A stretch of DNA of 64,000 nt from Campylobacter suis (GTDB lineage Bacteria; Campylobacterota; Campylobacteria; Campylobacterales; Campylobacteraceae), in assembly GCF_905120475.1 (NCBI RefSeq), contig NZ_CAJHOE010000002.1, positions 62,001-126,000 on the forward strand, written 5' to 3'. The position numbers and the translations under genes were made by a program. Every line of letters starts with the position of its first letter. Within the stretch, counting starts at the first letter, position 1. Below, one piece after another: positions 22,864-29,611 of the stretch. The notes beneath the pieces are model-generated. The model saw nothing but the letters and a program-made list of their open reading frames with translations. It made no database searches and was not told the origin of the DNA.

Positions 22864-23007
22864 TTTATCTCCTTAAAATTTAAAAGTGCCCTAATTGATT
22901 GTAAACAGTTATGCTACAAAAAGAAGTGAATAGAACTAATAGTAGCATTAAAGCACGATATATAGGCATTTATAGGAAGTAAATGGAATTGAAAGTAACT
23001 TAATAAT

Positions 23008-23021
23008 AGCTTAAATGGTGG
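23008..23021 (-). repeat. Shared 3'-flank repeat, tmRNA copy
   Basis: On the minus strand this reads CCACCATTTAAGCT, crossing the tmRNA CCA end. It is identical to 21237-21250 at tRNA-Phe and in opposite orientation. A further shared word, TTAGTTCTATT, occurs at 21275-21285 (+) and 22929-22939 (-). Confidence 0.6.
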
Positions 23022-23374
23022 AGACGAGGGGGATCGAACCCCTGTCCAAAAACAAAACAACCGCAGCCTCTACATGCTTAGCAAAAGTGAAATTTTCATC
23101 TAAAAAGGCTCACTTTCCAAAACCAAAATTTAGACTAAGACTAGGCTTCGCTTTAAGGCTCGTCAGACCCCAAAACTACACTATCTAAATAACCTTTGCA
23201 TCCTCTTAGATAGTATCAAAGGACAAAGGGCTCAACTGAACTTACGCAACTTTAGCGTAAGCAGGAGCGAATTTAACGTTGTTTGCGTTTAAATTTAATT
23301 TGGACTTTTTACGCTTTGTCCAAAGCGACATGCCACCACGACCACTCTGCTCCTGTCGAAGCCAAGTCGTCCCC
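23016..23374 (-). ncRNA. ssrA: tmRNA (transfer-messenger RNA)
   Basis: A 359-base tmRNA. The 5' end GGGGACG pairs with CGTCTCC before the encoded ACCA, forming the alanine-tRNA-like acceptor; the T-arm reads GGGGG TTCGATC CCCCT-like sequence at the 3' end. The tag frame at 23286-23242 encodes ANNVKFAPAYAKVA then TAA, closely matching the known Campylobacter tag. It rescues stalled ribosomes and marks the product for proteolysis. Its 3' end faces integrase copy 2, so it also appears to be an insertion target. Confidence 0.95.
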
Positions 23375-23391
23375 ATAAATTAAGAAAGCGT

Positions 23392-23420
23392 ATTTTACAG
23401 CGTTTTTAAATTTTAGTCAA
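23392..23420 (-). promoter_or_regulatory. Promoter of ssrA
   Basis: Minus-strand TTGACT (23420-23415), a 17-base spacer, then TAAAAT (23397-23392), about 18 bases before the tmRNA 5' end. The -35 overlaps the last codons and stop of the HPt gene. Confidence 0.65.
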
Positions 23421-23817
23421 GCTTTGTCGGAATATTAATAATCAACGGCTCAAGGATACTAAAAAACCCAGCGTCTTGGTCAAGATCATCTCTGTATTTG
23501 TTAAACTGATCACTTACCAAAAGCAACCAATCAACAAATTTCTCATTAGCAGGACCTTTAAGCGTTCTCGCCTCTTCACAAACCTCCTCCGCAAGCGTAG
23601 TAAGCTTTAGTATCGGATCAGTGTGCATAAAGCCCGAAGCAGACTTGATATTGTGAAAAATCCTAAAAAGCTCTTTGATGTTTGTGTCGTATTTCTCAGG
23701 GCGCCTTAAGTCAATTATGAGCGGCTCCATCACATCGCACATCAGCGAAAAATGCGATAAGAACTCCTCTGCGATATCATAAGAGTACTCGACTTCCAAA
23801 TTTTTAAATATACCCAT
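23413..23817 (-). CDS. HPt (histidine phosphotransfer) domain protein
   Basis: A 134-residue helical protein with FHNIKSASGF around His55, the phospho-accepting HxxKS(A)xxxG motif of HPt domains. It has no kinase or receiver domain of its own and no two-component gene beside it, so its partner must be encoded elsewhere. The CheA/HPt-type four-helix bundle is likely the whole protein. It is divergent from ruvB. Confidence 0.82.
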   Translation of the reverse strand: MGIFKNLEVEYSYDIAEEFLSHFSLMCDVMEPLIIDLRRPEKYDTNIKELFRIFHNIKSASGFMHTDPILKLTTLAEEVCEEARTLKGPANEKFVDWLLLVSDQFNKYRDDLDQDAGFFSILEPLIINIPTKLD

Positions 23818-23896
23818 AATTGCTTTCCTTAAAATAATGGCTTGTATTGTAGCAAAAATTTGGTAAAATTAAAAGAAAATTTCAAAAGTAGGAAAA

Positions 23897-24910
23897 ATGG
23901 ATAGGATAGTCGAGATAGAAAAAGTGAGTTTTGAGAGCGAATTTGAGACCTCTTTAAGGCCTGCAAATTTTGATGATTACATCGGTCAAGAAAAGATAAA
24001 ACAAAACTTAAATGTCTTCATAAAAGCTGCCAAAAAAAGGGGCGAGTGCCTAGATCACGTGCTATTTTACGGGCCTCCCGGACTTGGTAAAACTACACTT
24101 GCTCACATCATCTCAAACGAAATGGGCGTAGCTATCAAGATGACTGCCGCTCCGATGATAGAAAAAAGTGGGGATTTGGCTGCGATTTTAACAAATTTAC
24201 AAGAGGGTGACGTGCTTTTTATAGATGAGATACATAGGCTTAGTCCTGCCATCGAGGAGGTGCTTTATCCTGCGATGGAGGACTTTCGCCTTGACATCAT
24301 CATAGGCTCAGGCCCAGCCGCGCAAACTATCAAAATAGATCTGCCAAAATTTACCCTCATCGGTGCAACAACTCGTGCTGGCATGATCTCAGCACCGCTT
24401 CGCGATCGTTTTGGAATGGACTTTAGACTTCAGTTTTACACGCCATCAGAGCTATCTCGCATAGTAACGATAGCCTCATCTAAGCTTGGCAAAGAGTGCG
24501 ATAAAAACGCCGCTCTTGAAGTGGCTAGACGCTCTCGTGGCACGCCTAGGATCGCGCTTCGCTTACTAAAACGCATACGCGATTTTGCCGAGATAAATGA
24601 CGAGAATTTCATCTCACACGAGCGTAGCAAAGAGGCACTTGACGCACTTGGAGTAAATTCGCTTGGATTTGATGAGATGGATATAAAATACCTTGAAATT
24701 TTACTCGAAGCCAAACGCCGTCCGCTTGGACTTAGCACAATAGCAGCGGCTATGAGCGAGGATGAGGGGACGATTGAGGATGTGCTAGAACCGTATCTGC
24801 TCGCAAATGGCTACATAGAACGAACAGCTCGCGGCAGGATAGCTAGTGTAAAGGCTTATGAGGTGTTTAAGATAAATATAGACGGTGAAAAAACGCTGTT
24901 TGATGAGTAA
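23897..24910 (+). CDS. ruvB: Holliday junction branch migration helicase RuvB
   Basis: A 337-residue AAA+ motor that drives branch migration with RuvA. Starts around [19 protein letters not shown]; Walker [10 protein letters not shown] is near residue 60; Walker B is LFIDEIHRL; sensor 1 GATTRAG follows; the C-terminal winged helix holds [20 protein letters not shown]. Full length. Confidence 0.97.
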   Translation: MDRIVEIEKVSFESEFETSLRPANFDDYIGQEKIKQNLNVFIKAAKKRGECLDHVLFYGPPGLGKTTLAHIISNEMGVAIKMTAAPMIEKSGDLAAILTNLQEGDVLFIDEIHRLSPAIEEVLYPAMEDFRLDIIIGSGPAAQTIKIDLPKFTLIGATTRAGMISAPLRDRFGMDFRLQFYTPSELSRIVTIASSKLGKECDKNAALEVARRSRGTPRIALRLLKRIRDFAEINDENFISHERSKEALDALGVNSLGFDEMDIKYLEILLEAKRRPLGLSTIAAAMSEDEGTIEDVLEPYLLANGYIERTARGRIASVKAYEVFKINIDGEKTLFDE

Positions 24911-24914
24911 AAAC

Positions 24915-24945
24915 GGGGAGACTCTTCCCCCCCCCTATTTTATTT
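24915..24945. terminator. Terminator-like hairpin with a C9 tract between ruvB and a lipoprotein gene
   Basis: GGGGA (24915-24919) pairs with TCCCC (24926-24930), followed by the rest of a run of nine C (24927-24935) and T-rich sequence. It lies between convergent stops, 4 bases past ruvB and 4 before the lipoprotein stop codon. Confidence 0.5.
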
Positions 24946-25437
24946 TATTATTGGTTCGCTAACTCTAAGTTTTGCTTGTTCGCTCTCACTTAAATCGCTT
25001 AAAAGTTTAACGGTAATAATCTGTTTATCTGTGCTTACTTGCTCATGTTTTTCTGGTACCAAATTCCACATTGCACCAGTTGCAGGATCCACTATCAAAT
25101 AGCCAATAAGACCGCCAAATATCAAATTTCCACCAATATACCAACCGCTAACACTTGGCTTTATAGCGAAGCTTACATCCTTAAAGCCAGCCTTGCTAAC
25201 ATTCACCAAATACTCTTTGCCGCTGAAAAATCCGTGCTTTTTCTCTAGTGTAATACTAAATGGTGTATGATTTTGCAAAACTATCGTATCGGCCTTAACA
25301 TCCTTTACAATCACCTTTGCACTACTTGGCTCAGAAACCAAATTAAAACTCTCTGGATTGTTATTCATAATGCTTGCACAACCACCAAAAAGCAAAACAC
25401 CGCAGCTAAATACAATCGCTTGAACTAATTTTTTCAT
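24940..25437 (-). CDS. Putative lipoprotein with a PEGA-like beta domain
   Basis: A 165-residue protein. The signal peptide ends in lipobox LFGGC with the lipidated Cys at residue 20, followed by ASIMNNNPESFNLVSEPSSAKV. The core has KVIVKDVKADTIV and YLVNVSKAGFKD, resembling PEGA-type surface domains. A short hydrophobic, glycine-rich stretch (YIGGNLIFGGLIGYLIVDPATG, about 103-124) follows. Similar small lipoproteins are common and uncharacterised. AAGGAG lies before the ATG. Confidence 0.7.
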   Translation of the reverse strand: MKKLVQAIVFSCGVLLFGGCASIMNNNPESFNLVSEPSSAKVIVKDVKADTIVLQNHTPFSITLEKKHGFFSGKEYLVNVSKAGFKDVSFAIKPSVSGWYIGGNLIFGGLIGYLIVDPATGAMWNLVPEKHEQVSTDKQIITVKLLSDLSESEQAKLRVSEPIIK

Positions 25438-25551
25438 TCAATCTCCTTTTAAATAAAATAGTAACCATATTCTACCCCCTCCATTAAAATTTACTTAAAA
25501 ATAGATAAAATTTTATATATATTTTTAAAATAAAATGTCACAAATTTTTGC

Positions 25552-25557
25552 TATAAT
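25552..25557 (+). promoter_or_regulatory. -10 box of the first AI-2E-family permease gene
   Basis: TATAAT with upstream GC, 20 bases before the ATG at 25578, in the 140-base divergent gap. Confidence 0.55.
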
Positions 25558-25577
25558 CACACCCAAAAAGGAAAAAT

Positions 25578-26621
25578 ATGAATAACTCAAAAATCTTTAT
25601 CGGTGGCTTTGTTTTTTTTGCCTTAGCTTTGCTACTTTATCTATTTCAGCCATTTTTGTTAAATATCTTTATCGCTGCTCTTTTGGCGGTGGCAACTTCA
25701 AACATACATATAAAAATTTTTGAACTAACACACAAAAACCGCACTATCTCAGCCGCCATCACAACATTTGCACTTTTTACGCTTTTTATCGCTCCATTCT
25801 TATATGCAGTCATAAGCATTGCAAGCCACGCTGCGAATTTTAATATGCAAAATGTCACCGCAACTATTGATTACATAAAAAACTATGATTTTACGCTACC
25901 AAGTTCGCTTGATTTTTTAGCGCCAAATATCAAAAGCCTACTTTCACAAATAGACATCGGTAACATCGCTAAAAACATAGCGCAAAACCTTGCAAATTTA
26001 GGCAAAATGAGCGCAAAATTTTTAACTGATATAGTTATCATCTTGATATTTTTCTTCTTTGTCCTACTGTATGGACCAGAGCTTATAAATTTCTTAAAAA
26101 CAGCCCTGCCGATGGATAACAAAGATAGTGGATTTATCCTTTCAGAGGTAGCAAATGTAATGAGTGTGGTCTTTTACTCAACTATAGCAAATATGATCAT
26201 ACAAGGCATGCTCTTTGCTTTTATCACGATGATATATGGATATGATGGGTTTTTGATGGGGATTTTATTTGCCTTTTGTTCACTGATACCTGTTGTTGGT
26301 GGGCTTTTGGCTTGGGCACCTATAAGCCTTTATGAATTTGCTCAAGGCAACACAACAGCTGCGATAGTCATTTGCATCTACACATGTGTTGTTATATCGT
26401 TTTTAGCGGATAATTTTGTAAAACCGCTTGTTATAAAATTTATTAACTCAAAGCTTGTGAAGCAAGCTACAAATATAAACGAAATGTTGATCTTTTTTGC
26501 GATGATAGCAGGTATTACGACATTTGGCTTTTGGGGGATAATCCTTGGTCCTGCTATCGTGACATTTTTTGTATCGACGATAAAACTTTACATTATCTTA
26601 CGAAAAAGGCATGTAGTTTAA
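25578..26621 (+). CDS. AI-2E family transporter (first of two)
   Basis: A 347-residue membrane protein with roughly eight hydrophobic segments. The conserved C-terminal half has GYDGFLMGILFAFCSLIPVVGG and a late FGFWGIILGPAIV block, typical of this permease family. Family members have been linked to export of small signals, ions or other solutes; the substrate cannot be inferred here. A paralogue lies at 60331. No quorum-sensing gene is adjacent. Confidence 0.85.
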   Translation: MNNSKIFIGGFVFFALALLLYLFQPFLLNIFIAALLAVATSNIHIKIFELTHKNRTISAAITTFALFTLFIAPFLYAVISIASHAANFNMQNVTATIDYIKNYDFTLPSSLDFLAPNIKSLLSQIDIGNIAKNIAQNLANLGKMSAKFLTDIVIILIFFFFVLLYGPELINFLKTALPMDNKDSGFILSEVANVMSVVFYSTIANMIIQGMLFAFITMIYGYDGFLMGILFAFCSLIPVVGGLLAWAPISLYEFAQGNTTAAIVICIYTCVVISFLADNFVKPLVIKFINSKLVKQATNINEMLIFFAMIAGITTFGFWGIILGPAIVTFFVSTIKLYIILRKRHVV

Positions 26622-26676
26622 AATTCTAACTAATAAAAAATATCATCTAATTAACTATTTAGTTATAAATTTGTTA

Positions 26677-26682
26677 TATAAT
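26677..26682 (+). promoter_or_regulatory. -10 box of the sodB promoter
   Basis: TATAAT 29 bases before the sodB ATG. The surrounding ATAATGATAAA is weakly Fur-box-like, but I would not call a site on it. Confidence 0.55.
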
Positions 26683-26711
26683 GATAAACACATAATTTTA
26701 AAGGAGATAAG

Positions 26712-27329
26712 ATGTTTAAACTAAGAGAACTTCCATTTGACCCAAATACAAACGCCGTAGTAAGCGCACAAACCTGTGAGTACCACCACGGAAAACACCA
26801 TGCAACTTATGTAAATAACCTAAACAACCTCACAAAAGAGGGAGAGTTTGCAGGCAAGGGCTTGTATGAGATTTTACTAAAGTCAAGTGGCGGACTTTAC
26901 AACAACGCAGCACAAGTGTATAATCACGACTTTTACTGGGACTGTATCGCTAAAAAAAGCGAGCCGAGCGCTGAGCTAAAAGCTGCATTGGCTGAAAATT
27001 TTGCTGACTTTAAAGATGAGTTTATCAAAGCTGCAACTACGCTATTTGGCTCTGGCTGGGCATGGCTAGTTTTTGACACTGCTAGCAAAAAGCTTCGTAT
27101 CGTTCAAACTTCAAATGCCGTAACTCCAGTAAATGAGAACCTTGTTCCGCTTCTTGTAGTTGATGTTTGGGAGCATGCTTATTATATAGATAACTTTAAT
27201 GCTCGCCCAAAATACCTTGAAGCTTTCTACGAGAACATAAACTGGGAATTTGTCTCACAAGCTTACGAGTGGGCAAAAAAAGAGGGTATGGGCTCAGTTG
27301 AGTTTTATATAAACGAACTTCACAAATAA
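26712..27329 (+). CDS. sodB: Superoxide dismutase (Fe-type)
   Basis: A 205-residue cytoplasmic enzyme that dismutes superoxide. Metal ligands fit His26, His72, Asp151 and His155, in YHHGKHH, VYNHDFYW and DVWEHAYYID. The sequence FGSGWAWLV and Ala/Gln placement resemble iron-type SodB, but metal preference is inferred. N-terminus is slightly more diverged than usual (PFDPNTNAVVSAQTCEY). It has a strong terminator. Confidence 0.94.
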   Translation: MFKLRELPFDPNTNAVVSAQTCEYHHGKHHATYVNNLNNLTKEGEFAGKGLYEILLKSSGGLYNNAAQVYNHDFYWDCIAKKSEPSAELKAALAENFADFKDEFIKAATTLFGSGWAWLVFDTASKKLRIVQTSNAVTPVNENLVPLLVVDVWEHAYYIDNFNARPKYLEAFYENINWEFVSQAYEWAKKEGMGSVEFYINELHK

Positions 27330-27332
27330 ACC

Positions 27333-27358
27333 AAATTTAGGGCTTATGCCCTAAATTT
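27333..27358. terminator. Bidirectional terminator between sodB and the distal diguanylate cyclase
   Basis: A perfect 11-bp stem, AAATTTAGGGC (27333-27343) with GCCCTAAATTT (27348-27358), loop TTAT. It touches the stop codon of the convergent gene. Confidence 0.8.
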
Positions 27359-28406
27359 ACGATGTAACTATGCGGTTTTTACCGCTCTTCTTACCTTTAT
27401 AAAGTAGATCATCTGCCTTTTTTATCATCTGTTCTATATCGATATCACTTCCTTTAATGTGTGTCACCATGCCGTAAGTTAGTGTTAGCTCTATTTTTTT
27501 ATCTTCAAAATTTAATGGAGTTTGTGTGATCAAGCTTTTAGCTCTATTCATCGTTTCAAGTGCAATGCTTGGCTCAACATCATAGATAATGATAAGAAAT
27601 TCCTCTCCGCCCCAGCGACAAACAAAGTCGTTGTGACGAAAAACGCTCTTAAACACGCTTGCTATCCGCACCAAAGCATCATCTCCGGCATTGTGTCCAT
27701 AAGTATCATTTATCATTTTAAAGTTATCGATATCACCTATAATCACGGCAAAATTTACATCATTGTGTAAATAATCTTGAACAAATATATCAAGCGATTT
27801 GCGATTTAAAAGCCCTGTTAGCGGGTCTTTATTTGCTGCATCTTTTATGGCGCTTCTTTGTTTTTTTACATTTAGTAACTCAAATGAATTTGAAACCTCA
27901 AGCAAATCAGTCATTAAAACAAAGACAAATGCGACCAAAATGAAGTTATAAGTAAATAAAAAATGCGACCAAAAGCCAGTATCTACACGCTTGTCAAAAA
28001 GCATCCAAAATAGCACAACAAACATCGACACAGTAGCCATAAGCGCAAAATATGTAAGCTTACTGTGGCTATTTGTTATTAGTAGTAAATTTACAAGCAT
28101 AGCAAAAAATAACAGCTCAAAACCAAAGCCATATCCAAGAACTAACATGCAAATAACTGCGTGAAACAAGACTTCAAACTGAAAAATAGTAATGGCTATC
28201 TTTAAATTTTGACTATCTTCAAAGACTATCACAACAAGCAAAATATAAGTGATAACTGAAAAGATATTTGTCACCACGAGCTTTTCAGCCCCCATTAATG
28301 CAAATATAACCAAATAACCAATATGCATAAAAAGCGCAGCCACAACCAGAAGCTTTAATGTCATATGCATGTTGCCAGCAAATTTCATGTAAAGATATTT
28401 TATCAT
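27357..28406 (-). CDS. Membrane diguanylate cyclase, distal copy
   Basis: A 349-residue protein. About five or six membrane helices fill residues 15-170, with no recognisable sensor domain. A GGDEF domain occupies about 185-349: DPLTGLLNRKSLD, metal-binding IIGDIDNFKMIND, and GGEEF at 266-270. The allosteric inhibitory I-site RxxD (RHND 257-260) is intact five residues before it, so product inhibition is expected. It should make c-di-GMP. Its ATG overlaps the upstream copy's stop (ATGA). Confidence 0.88.
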   Translation of the reverse strand: MIKYLYMKFAGNMHMTLKLLVVAALFMHIGYLVIFALMGAEKLVVTNIFSVITYILLVVIVFEDSQNLKIAITIFQFEVLFHAVICMLVLGYGFGFELLFFAMLVNLLLITNSHSKLTYFALMATVSMFVVLFWMLFDKRVDTGFWSHFLFTYNFILVAFVFVLMTDLLEVSNSFELLNVKKQRSAIKDAANKDPLTGLLNRKSLDIFVQDYLHNDVNFAVIIGDIDNFKMINDTYGHNAGDDALVRIASVFKSVFRHNDFVCRWGGEEFLIIIYDVEPSIALETMNRAKSLITQTPLNFEDKKIELTLTYGMVTHIKGSDIDIEQMIKKADDLLYKGKKSGKNRIVTS

Positions 28407-29452
28407 TTTACTATCTCCATCTCTACACGATCCTTGCCAGCCTTTTTGCCATTATAAAGCAGTGCATCTGCCCTTTGAACCACTATGTTAAACTCATCTG
28501 TTATGCCCCTAAGATAAACAACCATACCAAAAGTCATGGTCGCTGGCACACCGCTTGGAAGCATAATGGAGTTTATATTTTTTAATAGCCTTTCTGATAG
28601 TGCACCTATAAAATCCACCTTAACTTCTGGCAAAATAATCAAAAATTCTTCCCCACCCCAGCGACAAACTATGTCATCTTTTCTAAAAGTACCCTTAAGG
28701 GCATCGGCTACATTTTTAAGGATCTTATCGCCCCATATGTGCCCATAAATGTCATTTATCATCTTGAAATTATCAATATCACCGAGCAAGACTACTGAGT
28801 TTGTATTTTTTGCATGTTTTAGTTTTTTTTCAAAAATTTCTTCTATGCTTCGCCTATTTAAAAGCCCAGTAAGGTGGTCATACATCGAGCTTTTTACGAT
28901 CTCATCTTTTTCATCTTGTATCTTTTTAAACCTATCTTGGATTAAAGAATTTACAAACAAAATTACACGAAATACCATAAAAAATGCAGTGACATAGCAA
29001 ATTCCATGTGAAAGCTTGATAAGCCAGTTATCTCGCGGTAAAGTACCCTCTTGAAAGAAAAAATACAACACTAAAACTATGGCAATCTCAATAAATATCA
29101 AAATATAAGATATTAGCTTATTACCGATAGTACAACTAATAAAAATAAGCGCCATAACAAGCACATAAAAACCACTATCAAAGCCTAATATAATAGTCGC
29201 CATGACACTTACACTAGTAATGCTAATATGCATCCAAAGCGAGATGAGATCTTGATTTTTTACATTATTTTTGACATAAGCAGTGCCTACAAATAGTGCC
29301 ATAACTACACCGGCACAAGCGTAAGTCTTAGCGATAACAAAAAGCGACAAGCTCACTGCATGAAAGACAAAAAGAATCCCTAGGACAAAGTCGTAAAGAT
29401 TAGTAAGAGACTTTATCTTTTCATCAGTGATCTCGATTTGAAATTTAGTCAT
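28403..29452 (-). CDS. Membrane diguanylate cyclase, proximal copy
   Basis: Also 349 residues, with the same plan: hydrophobic helices at about 20-170, then GGDEF. DHLTGLLNRRSIEE, LLGDIDNFKMIND and GGEEF at exactly 266-270 are present, with I-site RKDD at 257-260. Identical length and motif positions show the pair arose by tandem duplication, although the membrane halves have diverged strongly, suggesting different inputs. Its ATG overlaps the stop of the acidic microprotein gene by one base. Confidence 0.88.
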   Translation of the reverse strand: MTKFQIEITDEKIKSLTNLYDFVLGILFVFHAVSLSLFVIAKTYACAGVVMALFVGTAYVKNNVKNQDLISLWMHISITSVSVMATIILGFDSGFYVLVMALIFISCTIGNKLISYILIFIEIAIVLVLYFFFQEGTLPRDNWLIKLSHGICYVTAFFMVFRVILFVNSLIQDRFKKIQDEKDEIVKSSMYDHLTGLLNRRSIEEIFEKKLKHAKNTNSVVLLGDIDNFKMINDIYGHIWGDKILKNVADALKGTFRKDDIVCRWGGEEFLIILPEVKVDFIGALSERLLKNINSIMLPSGVPATMTFGMVVYLRGITDEFNIVVQRADALLYNGKKAGKDRVEMEIVK

Positions 29453-29601
29453 TAATACCCATCATAACTATCTTCATCACTATCGCCGTCATCGTACTCA
29501 TAGTCGTTTTCATCGTAGTTATAGTTATAGCCATTAGACCTATCGTCCTCATCATCTATAAACTCTTCATCAAGTTCAAAGTCATCATCATAACCACTCA
29601 T
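29452..29601 (-). CDS. Acidic, tyrosine-rich microprotein, 49 residues
   Basis: A short gene easily missed by length cut-offs. AAGGAG precedes the ATG at 29601 at good spacing. The product starts MSGYDDDFELDEEFIDDEDD and ends EDSYDGY. Twenty-three of 49 residues are Asp or Glu, eight are Tyr and only one is basic. It has no signal peptide or membrane segment and is probably disordered. Its TAA overlaps the ATG of the next gene (TAATG), and it follows mscS by 10 bases. That placement in a tight operon is the best evidence it is real. Function unknown. Confidence 0.72.
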   Translation of the reverse strand: MSGYDDDFELDEEFIDDEDDRSNGYNYNYDENDYEYDDGDSDEDSYDGY

Positions 29602-29611
29602 ATTTTTCTCC

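Noticed and set aside
26622-26711. Possible Fur or PerR site upstream of sodB
   Set aside because: ATAATGATAAA is suggestive, but AT-rich promoters in this genome often match by chance and symmetry is poor.
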